From Xenorhabdus beddingii (GTDB lineage: Bacteria > Pseudomonadota > Gammaproteobacteria > Enterobacterales > Enterobacteriaceae), in NCBI RefSeq assembly GCF_002127545.1, contig NZ_MUBK01000012.1:51799-115798 (forward strand): DNA of 64,000 nt. Reading direction: 5' to 3'. Within the stretch, counting starts at the first letter, position 1; each line of letters starts with the position of its first letter. The notes under the pieces are model-generated. The model was not told where the DNA came from, did no database searches, and saw only the letters and a program-made list of their open reading frames with translations. Both the position numbers and the translations under genes were made by a program. Positions 41,320-51,417 of this stretch are shown here, one piece after another.

Positions 41320-42140
41320 AATAAGTGCAATTTCTAAGAAAGGCGGTCAGTTACTATAGTAGGCATCTTTCTCGCCAAAGGAAAATGCACTATGGCCTAT
41401 ATGCAACTGACCGAAATAGAAAGATATCAGATTTTCAGTTTAAAAGAAGCCGATTTTACACAATGCCTTATCGCAACATCTCTCAATCGAGCCCATCAAC
41501 GATTAGCCGGGAATTGAGACGAAACAGAGAAGCACAAACATACGGCCCTAAACAGGCTCAGCTTAAAGCCGCCACGCGGCGGTAAAAGCCGTCAAAGTGA
41601 CACCCGAGATCGTCAAGTTGATTAAACAGTTAACTTGGCAAGATTTAAGCCCTGAACAAACAGTCGGTTATCTCAAAAGGGAAAATATCATCTCTTTGCA
41701 TCATGAAACCGTTTATAGATTGATCTATAAAGATAAACTTAATGGTGGTGATTTATGGCAGCATCTCAGAATAGCTAAAAAACCGTATCGTAAACGCTAT
41801 GGAAGTCGTGAACGCAGAGGAAAGATCAAAAACAGAGTCAGCATTGAACAGCGCCCAAAATGGGTTGATAAAAAGCAGCGTATTGGTGATTGGGAAGGAG
41901 ATACTATCGTTGGCAAAGATCATAAAAGTGTATTATCAACATTAGTTGAACGAAAAACGTTATTTGCGTTCATTATTAATCTTGAAGATAAAACAGCAGA
42001 AGGCGTCGCAAAAGTGGCAACAAGACACTTATCAATGATAAAAAACAAATTTAAAACAATCACCTTTGATAATGGTCTCGAATTTGCTTAACATGAACTT
42101 ATCAGCAAAAATTTATTTTTCCATATGAAAGGTTAAAACC
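41320..42140 (+). mobile_element. Degenerate IS30-family element
   Basis: Begins with an IR-like segment around 41310-41345 (ATTAGGCGAATCC read on the minus strand). It contains a broken IS30 transposase and is truncated on the right, where an IS200/IS605 end begins near 42136. No intact right terminal repeat seen. Confidence 0.7.
41392..42091 (+). pseudogene. IS30 transposase, frameshifted and truncated
   Basis: From the ATG at 41392 the product reads MAYMQLTEIERYQIFSLKEADF, the IS30 N-terminal HTH, then shifts frame near 41490 (SPSTISRELRRNREAQTYGPKQ continues in another frame) and again near 41580. The catalytic part carries DWEGDTIVGKDHKS and TLVERKT with the DDE first two acidic residues; it ends at TFDNGLEFA followed by a stop, missing the terminal third. 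Not functional. Confidence 0.85.
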
Positions 42141-42436
42141 ACCGACTTTAGTCGGTCAGCTTTAGCTGCGATACTGTATTGCACGAGAGGTGCAATATGG
42201 ATTACAGATATGGCAGCCACACAGTATTTCAGATCGAATATCATTTTGTGTGGGTAACGAAATACAGGTACAAAGTGCTGACAGGTGAAGTCGCCCTACG
42301 AGTGCGAGAGTTAGTCCGTCAGACATGTGAAGCGTTTGAAATCAGGATGATTGTCAAAGCAGTTTTAAAGTGTCACCTCTTTGTGCAAGTTAGAAAGGGC
42401 ACTTTTGGTCTATGTTATCGTCATGAAGTACAGTAG
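42136..42436 (+). pseudogene. IS200/IS605 TnpA fragment with left-end hairpin
   Basis: A hairpin ACCGAC-TTTA-GTCGGT (about 42140-42155) of the type at IS200/IS605 ends precedes a TnpA frame starting MDYRYGSHTVFQIEYHFVWVTKYRYKVL (ATG 42197). The HUH motif that should follow (DHVH-like) is degraded to CHLFVQV, and the protein stops after about 80 residues instead of about 140. Remnant. Confidence 0.8.
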
Positions 42437-42589
42437 AGTTACTTCTGCATCGACAAAAACTTTATCCACATGATTTTGAACCAGTTACATCTCTGGATGT
42501 CTGGTCAAATTTTCTTTTTAAATGTATTAACAATTTTTTTCATGAAATTGACTATTAGAAAATATAAAAATTACTGATTCGGAGGGATT

Positions 42590-43597
42590 ATGAATAAATC
42601 ATTAGATGAGCTAATTGTTAAATTAACTGGTTATCTTGGCGCTTTAAGGGAACAAAAATCCAACAATAAAAGCATAGATAAATTCCCGAGTAAAAGAAAT
42701 CTATTATCCAATAATGAAGCACACATAAAAATCATTATTGAACAAGGAGAAAGATTGTTAAGCCTTAATAAGGAGAACGAACTATTTGGTTTAAAATCCC
42801 ACCAAAATGATAAAGCAGTTTTAATGGATAACTTTTCGTCAGACCTTGAGCAATTCGCCACAACAAAAGGGCTTTGTTTAGGCGGAAAACATATACTCTC
42901 GTACGGTCAATCCAGGATACCAGAGCATGCCTTTTTCCACTTGGCCACATCGTCACTCCTACCCAATACTTACGCATCAATAGAGCAACCTGCTGGGCAG
43001 GCTTTTAGTGTTTATTCTATTCCGTTCAAAATAAGAGTGGCACTTGAAAATAAGATTAAAAGCATTATCGGATTTAGAAGTCTAAATATAATAAGAAAGA
43101 ATGGAAGGAAAGATGAATCTTATGAGTTACCTTTTACGCACATCCTCAATGAGTTAAAATACACAAAGTGTTTAGACTTACCATGTTCATTAGATGATAT
43201 AAAAAATATATATCAATGGAGCTGTAATTTTTGTCATACAGGAGAAAAAGAACCATTATGGCTTTTAATGAAGGCATTGGAGATTATTTCACCACTATTT
43301 ATCTATAAGTATCAGAAGATACATGAAATTGATATTTCAGATCTGTGGCATAGATATGTTTTATCGGAAGAATATATTATGTCTAAATTATATGATTATA
43401 AAGGCTTTGTTCGCCCAGTGTATCATTTTAAAAAAGGGTGGTCCGTCCAAAAATTACAATTACATCTAAACAACCCTGAAGATCCGAAAAGAAAATACAG
43501 TAGAAAAGATGCAAATGAAATTACGTTTAACTTATCTGAAACGGAACTTTGTGAGGTTTCATGTTATTGGTGTTCTAGGACAAAGGAGCACTATTGA
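42590..43597 (+). CDS. Unknown 335-residue protein with two CxxC pairs
   Basis: ATG preceded by GGAGG. The N-terminal 80 residues are lysine/asparagine rich and probably helical. The body includes WSCNFCHTGEKEP near residue 210 and a C-terminal VSCYWCSRTKEHY, two CxxC pairs that could bind zinc. No membrane segment. AT-rich codon use. It adjoins an FRG-domain gene in an island bounded by insertion sequences, a context that suggests accessory or defence function; I do not recognise a family. Confidence 0.65.
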   Translation: MNKSLDELIVKLTGYLGALREQKSNNKSIDKFPSKRNLLSNNEAHIKIIIEQGERLLSLNKENELFGLKSHQNDKAVLMDNFSSDLEQFATTKGLCLGGKHILSYGQSRIPEHAFFHLATSSLLPNTYASIEQPAGQAFSVYSIPFKIRVALENKIKSIIGFRSLNIIRKNGRKDESYELPFTHILNELKYTKCLDLPCSLDDIKNIYQWSCNFCHTGEKEPLWLLMKALEIISPLFIYKYQKIHEIDISDLWHRYVLSEEYIMSKLYDYKGFVRPVYHFKKGWSVQKLQLHLNNPEDPKRKYSRKDANEITFNLSETELCEVSCYWCSRTKEHY

Positions 43598-43626
43598 ACT
43601 GTAAAAACCTATATAAATGAAATTTC

Positions 43627-43665
43627 AAAGTACCACTTTTACTTGTAAGGTATAAGTGGCACTTT
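43627..43665. terminator. Terminator between convergent island genes
   Basis: AAAGTACCACTT and AAGTGGCACTTT (one mismatch) enclosing about 15 bases; T-rich end on the plus strand. Confidence 0.65.
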
Positions 43666-43675
43666 TCAATGCTTC

Positions 43676-45037
43676 TCAATCTCCTGCGGAAAATTGGGCC
43701 GCAATTAGTTTCATTGTCCTTTCCATGCCCTGATAGACAGTCGCATCTGTAATATTTAGCCTTGCGAGTTCCTTCAATATTCTAGCTTTGTTTCTGATCA
43801 CTATTTTTTCTACTTTAAACTCTTGCATAGAATCATCAGGATTTGATACTAAATCTGGATAAACAGCATTGTTTCCGAATAATAAGAATGCACCTGACTG
43901 TGATGACATTCTTTCATTATTATTTCGTCCTTTAACGAAAATTAACCTTTCCAAATCTGTTGGTATAATTACATCTTTAAAATAAGGCTTTTCATCCTTA
44001 ATGTAATGTATGAGCTTTTGACAAGCTTCAATTTTATTGAAAGTCTCCTTGTCCATATTGCAATCCAGCTGATCTTTCAAGGTTTGGCTTAGCATTGATA
44101 TGTTTGAGATGCAACTTACTGTATCAGAATCAAAAAATTTTATACGTTCCCTTTTGGTTTTGAAAATAATCACATGTCCATCAATCTCATTTGTTAGTTC
44201 TTTATTACTAATGTCACAACAAGCGAAATACAGAGCGATTAGTGGATTTGATGTTATATCCAACAAACGAGTTGGTAGTCCGTAATGTTGCATCCTTACT
44301 AACTTATCTAGCATTGTTTTATCATCAACAAACTCAGCAGGCCTTGCTGTTAGGGCTTCACGGACTAAGCTTGATTCATTGTGTAAATGCTTAAAGTTAC
44401 CTTTTTTGTTTTTCCTGAAAACAGATGGGGCTAACTCATAAGATACGTCAGAATGCCCACGATAAAAGATTTCTTCATCTTCTTTATGTTCTTGCTCTAA
44501 AACACACGCCATGAAACTTTGAACATTATCAATTATTGGGTAATTATCGATTTCATCGGGAAGTGCTTCGACAGGAGGGAGTGGGGTGCTTCTTGTTGTT
44601 ATATTTAGAAGGGCTAGTGTTTGATTTAAATCGCTAGACTTTATTCCCCAGTGAGTACGTTTCAATCCATATGAACCTAATTCTAAAACTTTTTGATATA
44701 ACTCTTTGTCTATCACGACCACATCATCTTGTGAATGAGTGATTTGAAAATCAAACTCAACGTTTTTGTTAACTGTTCGTAGGTTTGATATAACCCCAAG
44801 CCGAAGAGTAATGTACTCAACATTATTTCTGGAATAAAGCTCTGATATGAATAACGTAGGTAATTTCTCAATATAAGATAGTGCCTTGTCATTCAAAGGG
44901 GTTAACTTCAGTCGGATGTCCTCAGAGGTGCCTTCTAACATACGTGAAATTGGGAAGTCACAACTACCATTAACCTTTTCATACATGGGCCAATGTTCAA
45001 AATAGTCAGGTTCTCCGCCCATAATTAGATTAAACAT
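43676..45037 (-). CDS. FRG-domain protein
   Basis: 453 residues. The N-terminal 150 residues are an unassigned domain. The FRG domain starts near residue 170 with EEIFYRGHSDVSYELAPSVFR and continues with MQHYGLPTRLLDITSNPLIALYFACC, the two best-conserved blocks of the family (name from Phe-Arg-Gly). FRG proteins are of uncertain biochemistry and are common in mobile and defence-related loci. The gene starts 13 bases after the TPR gene stop, so the two are cotranscribed. Confidence 0.85.
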   Translation of the reverse strand: MFNLIMGGEPDYFEHWPMYEKVNGSCDFPISRMLEGTSEDIRLKLTPLNDKALSYIEKLPTLFISELYSRNNVEYITLRLGVISNLRTVNKNVEFDFQITHSQDDVVVIDKELYQKVLELGSYGLKRTHWGIKSSDLNQTLALLNITTRSTPLPPVEALPDEIDNYPIIDNVQSFMACVLEQEHKEDEEIFYRGHSDVSYELAPSVFRKNKKGNFKHLHNESSLVREALTARPAEFVDDKTMLDKLVRMQHYGLPTRLLDITSNPLIALYFACCDISNKELTNEIDGHVIIFKTKRERIKFFDSDTVSCISNISMLSQTLKDQLDCNMDKETFNKIEACQKLIHYIKDEKPYFKDVIIPTDLERLIFVKGRNNNERMSSQSGAFLLFGNNAVYPDLVSNPDDSMQEFKVEKIVIRNKARILKELARLNITDATVYQGMERTMKLIAAQFSAGD

Positions 45038-45050
45038 TAAAAATAAATCC

Positions 45051-45854
45051 TTATATTAAATTAGATGAGTGTTTGACAATCCATTCTATTGCAGTAGGTG
45101 TTCTTATCCATGACTTAATATTATGATTTACATAATCAATGGCCTCATCCAATTCACCTAACGTAATATATCCACTGTTGGACTTCGGTTGCATACGGCA
45201 CTTTGATAACAAGCCGGGGATGTGGCTGTTAGAATCAATCGCAGTTCTGGCGATATCATCGGCATCAGGTGATGACTGTCTGTAGGCGAGGAGGGCGCGT
45301 GTATACTGAAGATACGGACGCACATCTTCTGAATAATCATTCAGTAGTAAGGTCAGCTCCTCCACCATTTCCAGTTCGAGATAATAGCCAGTTAATAAAT
45401 GACGAATCCCCTGGTTGTCGTTCGGGTTGAGCTTGAGCATTTCGCGGCAATGAGCCATGGCTGGGTAGAAATTACCTGACTCCCATAAGGCATCAGCCAA
45501 AGCTGCTTTTGCTCTCATATATGGACGTGTTTCGACAAATCCCCAGAAATTGCCCGCAAATTCCTGAAAATCTTCGCCTAGTGCAACACTGGCCGCATAT
45601 AACGCCGTTTCCAGAGTACCGATTTTTGACTCAGGGGGCTCTTGAGATATCTCGCAGTAGAATGAGTATGCGTCAGCACAGAGCGGGGATTTCTTGATAG
45701 CTTTTCTGATGAGTTTCAGTACAACTTCCAGGTCATCAGTTTCCCAGGCATCGAACATAAATTCCTGAGCCGCAGCCAGATCCAGCTGTAATTGCTCAGA
45801 AGTGATGGCATTTTTATATAAATCAACGCGCTTTTTAGTCGGGAATTTAATCAT
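45051..45854 (-). CDS. TPR-like helical repeat protein
   Basis: 267 residues, all helical by sequence. Segments LKLIRKAIKKSPLCADAYSFYCEI and AMAHCREMLKLNPNDNQGIRHLLTGYYLELEM follow the TPR spacing. No catalytic motif. First gene of a two-gene unit with the FRG protein downstream. The N-terminus lies close to an ISNCY-type element, so part of the original operon upstream may be lost. Confidence 0.75.
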   Translation of the reverse strand: MIKFPTKKRVDLYKNAITSEQLQLDLAAAQEFMFDAWETDDLEVVLKLIRKAIKKSPLCADAYSFYCEISQEPPESKIGTLETALYAASVALGEDFQEFAGNFWGFVETRPYMRAKAALADALWESGNFYPAMAHCREMLKLNPNDNQGIRHLLTGYYLELEMVEELTLLLNDYSEDVRPYLQYTRALLAYRQSSPDADDIARTAIDSNSHIPGLLSKCRMQPKSNSGYITLGELDEAIDYVNHNIKSWIRTPTAIEWIVKHSSNLI

Positions 45855-45912
45855 CTCAAGTATCCTTTTGGGAACTCACTGTTCCGGCACTTTGCAGCAC
45901 TGATGGTCGATT

Positions 45913-47246
45913 CTACCGCTTTGAACTTGCCACAAACAAGCTCGGGTCTGCCAGAACGGGATTTATAGCCCGTAGCTGTTCCTGGACGCGCACCTGAGCC
46001 TTACGGCTGGGCGATTTTTTGCTTCGTTCCCGCTTGCCTTCGCTTTCCCGCTCATCCTGTTTTACCTGAGCGAGTCTGAGTACTGTCCCGAGGCGTTTGT
46101 TATCGACAATCTGTCCCTGATCGACACAGGCCAGCTTATCAAATGCCTGGCAATCAAGACTCCGATGCCCGTAGTGGAAGGCGAGGGTGCCATCGGGATA
46201 ATCCAGTACTTTAATTTTTTCACCGGCAAGACGGCTATTTTCTTCTGTGGGGTCCATGAGATAAAGGATCTTATCGTACTGGAAGGTCAGTGATTTCGAC
46301 ACGGTACGAACATCATGCCAGGCAAAGATGTCTCTTAATTCATCGGGGCTTTCCTTCACCGGACGATGCAAATCTTTCGGGAACCTGGCCGGACGTGAGA
46401 ATCGGCGGTTAAAGTCTGCAATGAAAGTGGCAAGCCAGGCATTTGCAGCCTCAATGCCGGTAATATCTTCCAGACGCATTTCTTTGATCAGTCGATCCTG
46501 AAGTGTCTGATTCGCACGTTCCACGCGGCCTTTAGCTTCAGAGCTGTTGGCACAAATAAGCTCGATTGCCAGGTCATAAAGCACACGTCCGAACTGGGTA
46601 ACAGTGGTATTGCGGTTCTCCGGACCACTGACTCGAAATATTGCATGTTTGTCACTGTACAGTGATACCGGCTTTCCGTGTTGCTCGATGTATTCCCGGG
46701 TTGCAAGCATGTAGTCAAAGGCTGTTTCTGACTCGCTGAACCGCAAATGCATCAGACGACCGGTGGCATCATCGATAAAGACCAGCAGGCAGCATTTTGG
46801 TGCACGGCCTTCAAACCAGTCATGGTGGGAGCCGTCGATCTGGATCAGTTCCCCCAGGCAATCACGCCTATGTCGGGGTTGATATACCCGTGACTTGCGT
46901 CGGGCATGCGGAACCCAGAGTCCGTCAGACGTCATCCAGTTGCGGACGGTCTCGATTGAAAGCCGGATATTATGGCGCTCTCTGAGTTTTTCTGCGGCCA
47001 GTGTGGGCCCAAAGTCAATGTAGTTTTCACGTATCAGCGTGAGTACACGCAGTTTGAGAGATTCGGTCAACCGACGGTTGCTGGGTTGACCACGTTTGCG
47101 GCTGACAAGTCCTTCAGCACCAGAAACCCGGTAGCGATTTATAAGCCGTTGCGCCTGACGTTCTGTGATGCAGCATCGCGACGGCGCAGACGCTTTTCAC
47201 AAACTGCCTGTATCACTGGCAAGCGATGAATCTCTTTATCTGACAT
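45913..47246 (-). pseudogene. ISNCY-type transposase, frameshifted near its N-terminus
   Basis: From the ATG at 47246 it reads MSDKEIHRLPVIQAVCEKRLRRRDAA, then loses about five codons of the HTH by a short deletion near 47170 and changes frame; the rest (TERQAQRLINRYRVSGAEGL, then 385 codons to 45913) is open. The DDE core is visible: QIDGSHHDWF (D), VFIDDATG (D) and SSEAKGRVERANQTLQDRL (E). Closest to the ISNCY group common in Photorhabdus and Xenorhabdus genomes (memory). Probably inactive. Confidence 0.82.
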
Positions 47247-47335
47247 GGTCACCAACATCCGTTGAGTCCCTTAGAATTGCATTCAGTTTAGCTTACTCTA
47301 AGGTGACATTTCTATCTGGATAAAAAGTGACATTA
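45913..47335 (-). mobile_element. ISNCY/IS1202-type insertion element, partial
   Basis: Right end near 47304-47333 has GTGACATTTCTATCTGG and AAAAAGTGACATTA, typical terminal-repeat-like sequence. A matching copy is not visible at the left near 45854-45912, so the left end seems lost. The element ends about 24 bases from the dif site. Confidence 0.65.
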
Positions 47336-47561
47336 CTAAATGGTTCTAACAATGATGATTCGCACAATCTATATTATGTTAAATTGTATTGATAGATATT
47401 TCAGTTCATATCTTCTCCCCTTATGCAGCATGAACAAAAACCATAACAGACCGTGTTTATGCTCGTTTTTATCAGGATTCGCCTTACCGCATGGCTGTTT
47501 GTTGCAGGTAAAAAAATTTCTGTTACTGTAAAAAGGAAGAAACAGTGGGACGAGGTATAAT
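47247..47561. other. Gap holding IS end and dif
   Basis: Contains the ISNCY right end, the dif-like site and the promoter region of the YhhN-type gene. No coding frame. Confidence 0.5.
47357..47384 (+). other. dif-like XerCD recombination site
   Basis: 28 bases matching E. coli dif at 24 positions. The XerD arm TTATGTTAAAT is identical (11/11); the central hexamer is TCTATA (E. coli TGTATA); the XerC arm GATTCGCACAA matches 8/11. XerC arms vary more than XerD arms between species. No second copy is seen in the window. Position beyond tus on the blocked side of both Ter sites is where dif should be. Confidence 0.82.
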
Positions 47562-48097
47562 ATGTCATCAAATAATTGCTCCCCTCAACATGGTTTACAT
47601 AACAAAATCAGGTTGCTCTATACCCTTCTTTCAGCTAGCGCCATCGCTGGCGTTTTACTCAGTGCTTCTGTAAATCCATCATGGAGTTGGCTCCACTATC
47701 TGACTAAGCCCACAGCCACAGTACTATTAGTGTTTTGGGTTCTGTTGATCCGCGAACCTGTTTCAATACGTTATCGTAACGCCATTGCTTTTGGACTTGC
47801 ATTTGCCGTAGGTGGCGATTTGTTTTTGATGTTGCCGCAAGACTATTTTTTGGCTGGATTGTTTTGTTTTCTACTCACCCATTGCGCTTACATTTATGCG
47901 CTATGTTGCGACAGTGTTTATATTTCTGATGTTAAAAATAACCATTTCAGCTCGAAATTTATAATTCTCCGAACGATTGTCATTATATTTGCCGTTTTTA
48001 TCCTATTTGTAATAATCGCATTCTTAATACTCATCGGACTGTGGAATAATCTACCTGACGGCATGAAAATTCCGGTTGCCATTTATGCTGTTATTTT
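47562..48097 (+). pseudogene. YhhN-family lysoplasmalogenase, 5' part, split by a Tn3 transposon
   Basis: About 178 codons of a multi-helix protein with GGDLFLMLPQDYFLAGLFCFLLTHCAYIYAL, the YhhN/TMEM86 signature. Family enzymes cleave the vinyl-ether bond of lysoplasmalogen to a fatty aldehyde. The frame runs into the transposon after A-V-I-L. Joining base 48097 to 52941 restores an uninterrupted 257-residue protein reading AVILAFMAWLAVNR across the junction. The fragment as it stands ends within the transposon at 48179. Confidence 0.85.
48093..48097. repeat. Target-site duplication, left copy
   Basis: ATTTT, repeated at 52936-52940; 5 bp is the standard Tn3-family duplication. Confidence 0.85.
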
Positions 48098-48164
48098 GGC
48101 TATTTTTGCCCATCCCCCGATAGGGTTCAAAGTTACTTTTCAAGCCCTTCCACTGTTTATGACT

Positions 48165-51100
48165 TTAATCTGTAAATAATGTCGTCAGGTCAACCGACTT
48201 GACGAACTCACCAACGCTAAATGTTGTCGCTATGTCATTAAACTCAAATCGACCGTAGAAATTAATATGTTGCCACGCCACTGGCGATATTTTACCCAGC
48301 TTTTTACCCAGCTGTCCCATCTCAAATAAACCGTCAGGATCACCTCTCTCAAGCAAACTGGACAAGAGTTCTGCGTTGAAATAAATAACTGCATTGGCTA
48401 TGAGTCGGGTACATTCGTGGATAATATGTTGTTCATTTTCACTTTTTACATTCATTTTGCCCCCGTTGACATGCGCTATCGCTTTTTTCAATCGGTGGTA
48501 AGCTTCACCACGGTTTAATGCTTTGGCAACGTATTGGCGCAGGGAGTTATTATCAATATAGTCGAGCATATAGATGCTTCTTATAATATTATCCAGCTCC
48601 CACAACGCTTTTTTTGTTTTATTTTGTCGGGCATAAGAGCTTAATTTCCTAACAATGGATGATTGCGTCGTTTCCTTCTGACCAAGAGAAGCCATTATAT
48701 GTTGAATATTTGGCCACTCTTCGATAATCCGTTCTTCATTCACTTTACGAACAGGCTTAAGAAGGAACTCTTCACTGTATTTCCCTGGCGGCTCAAACCC
48801 AATGATACTCTCTGTTTTTGTTGGAAAATTTTTATAACGTGGGGCAAACTGATAGCCAAACGCGTATAAAATCCAAAAGTTAACCTGATTAGTGCCGTGG
48901 GTATCTACAGAGTGGCGATCGGGATCTATCTCTGTCGTATTATTGTAAAGGAGGTCGAACACAAAATAACTCTCGTGCTCGTGGGTGCCTATTACTTTTG
49001 CATTGATTGGCACATGATTACCGACCAGTGTTAACGCTGAAATTCCTTTTTTAAGACCGAAGTATTTTGATGCATATCTTGCGTTGGCTGTATTTCTTTG
49101 GCTCTCAAACCGTTGTCCATCACTGCTGGAGTGGATCACATCCGACTCAATATCGTAGTGTCGGAAAATAGATAATTTGGCGGTCGCATTAGCGACAATA
49201 TCATTGGACTCCTTTAACGTTTCCAGTCGGAAGAAGTTTTGATATGTCATTTGTAGCACCTGATGACTTATGTCAGAAATCTCGCCCATCCTGCCCAGGC
49301 TCATATTGGTGCCAAGGGCAATAATACAGGCAATAAGTGACTTTTTATCCTGGTTGACTTTAGTATATCTGCCTAAAACATGATTGAAACCCGCTAAAAA
49401 TCCTGTCTTTTTCTCCACATAGCTTAATAAATTAGCGATGCTGATCGTTGGCACAAGATGATAAAAACGATGATTATCTTCGTCTTCTTCCTTTTTATAA
49501 GGCAGAGTCCAGTTAACGGTACGGCCTTTACGGTAATTGTTAAATTTAACGTCCTTATTTTTTCGGCTGATTATCCTTTGATTTACATGTTGTAGTTTTT
49601 CTTCAAGCTCATCTTTAAGTTCTTGCAAAGTTTGGGATATTGGTCTCTGTAATACGGGCAGATCTAGGTCATTCAGGACACTTTCTTTGTCGGCTTCCCA
49701 CCTGTTCATGGGAATTAAGTCGTCTGTAAAACTTCGATATTTAGTGGTGTTCTGGTTAAAAACATCCCCTGATTCAAAAGCTGTTTTAAGCATCCTGTAT
49801 ACGGCAAATTCATATCGGTCAGGAATGAGTTGAGGTGATTTTTCCCGGCTGTAAAGGTATTTTTGAAGTGATTTAGTGAAAAAATTAACAGGGAAATCTT
49901 TGTCGGGTATTCGCCGTAAAATTTTTCCGTCCCTAAGACAAGTCTGGACAAAGATTGCGGCTTCAAGAAGTCCTGACTCATCGGTATGACTACTAAAGTC
50001 CAGTACCCGGATAATTTGACGCAGATTCTTTTTAAAGGCGGCCGATAAGGTATCCAAGTGTTGCCAATGAAACTCCTCTTCATCAAAGCCTGATGACCCG
50101 ATAAAGAGGGTTACTATCTCCATTTTTTCCCTGTTCAACAACTTAAATGCTTTGGTTCGTATCTCACCAAAAGAGACATTGTCAGTGATATCGGGGTTCA
50201 AGAAAAAGCCCAATATTTTGCCTGTGGCCTTGATATCTTCATTCGTTTGAGCCTTCCTTTTATACACCATATCCTTAGCAAACAGTTTAGCGGCTTCTTC
50301 ATACTGGCGGACGTGGCAAATAAAGGCTTCGACCAGATTGTCATTGATGACATGCGTTCGATGGTAGGTGTAGCAAAGAAGATAAAAATAAGCGATCAAA
50401 GGGTCAAATCGCCGAAGCTTATAAACTGAATAATATTCAATCAGTGTTGCGTAATAGCGGATGCTTTCATTTGATATGCAAAGTGAGGGTAACCACTGAC
50501 AGGCAAATTCATAAAGGGGACTGAGTTGCTTTACCCAGGTGGATTCTCTGACAATTTATGTATAACTAAAGTCCCTTAGTGCCTTTTTTAGTTGGGTTAT
50601 CCAGTGCAGACCCCCTGATTCTTCAGATAATAAATTTGTGAGTGCCTCTTCCATATCAGGATTAAGATCTGATTTTAATTGCTCACAGATACGCCTCCTC
50701 TCATCCGATAAACATCGTCCAATCAAATCTTGAAAGGTACTGTACGCAGGGGTAATGATCTGATTTTTATTGAGGTGACTTAACAATTCCCGCAAGATAA
50801 ACACAGGCTTAGCTGACCTTTTAACAACCCGTGCGGCCAGTTCAGCTAATTGTTCTGCCATGACACTGCCATAGCGTTGATAATTCAGATGCTGACAAAT
50901 AAGTCTTTGCAGTTGTATCCGGGTCGTCTTGCCTGAAACTTTTATATTGGCGGCAGAATGATCAGGGAAATGGCAAGCCAGAATATAAGAGATATCCGTG
51001 ATGACATCTTCCCGCGTGTAGGTAAAGAATATTTTCCTAGATTTAAAATACCCAAGCATAAGAATGAAGTTCACTCTGGAGTTAACAGACCAACCTTGCG

Positions 51101-51233
51101 GTATTATCTGATGCTCCGTATCGGATAAGGTGAAATAGTATTCTCGCTCCTCCAAAGTAAATCGAGGCAGGCCAAAATAGTCCTGAATTTCAGGTTGAGT
51201 CAGTATAGTCAGGCGCTTTTTATTGGTATTCAT
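48165..51233 (-). pseudogene. tnpA: Tn3-family transposase with one in-frame stop
   Basis: About 1022 codons in a single frame from 51233 to 48165, interrupted only by a TAA at 50556-50558. Upstream part (225 residues) has the DUF4158-type N-terminal domain QPEIQDYFGLPRFT. Downstream part holds the catalytic core: SSSDGQRF (D), the central DTHGTNQVNFWILYAFGYQFAPR (D), and the ARLIANAVIYFNAELLS block with the Glu-region. Codons between the stop and 50399 continue sensibly (ESTWVKQLSPLYEFACQW), so no shift occurred. Either a recent nonsense mutation or a sequencing error. Confidence 0.88.
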
Positions 51234-51417
51234 TTTTTTAATTCTTAATATGGCAGGGTCACATTGAGTATGTCACTTTATCTTTTTCTTACCACCTTTA
51301 ATGGACATAGATTTATATACAGTTTATATTACATCTTTCCATCCGTATTTAGGCTAAAACAAGGCTGTCATTTAAACCTTCGTTTAACTGACACACCCAA
51401 AGCGAGAAGAAAGGTTT
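51234..51417. promoter_or_regulatory. Candidate res site and divergent promoters of the transposon
   Basis: Region between tnpA and the KilA-N gene. It has an inverted repeat TGTCATTTAAAC / GTTTAACTGACA (51366-51393, one mismatch), a plausible resolvase-binding dyad. Res sites in this family sit at the divergent junction. Confidence 0.5.
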
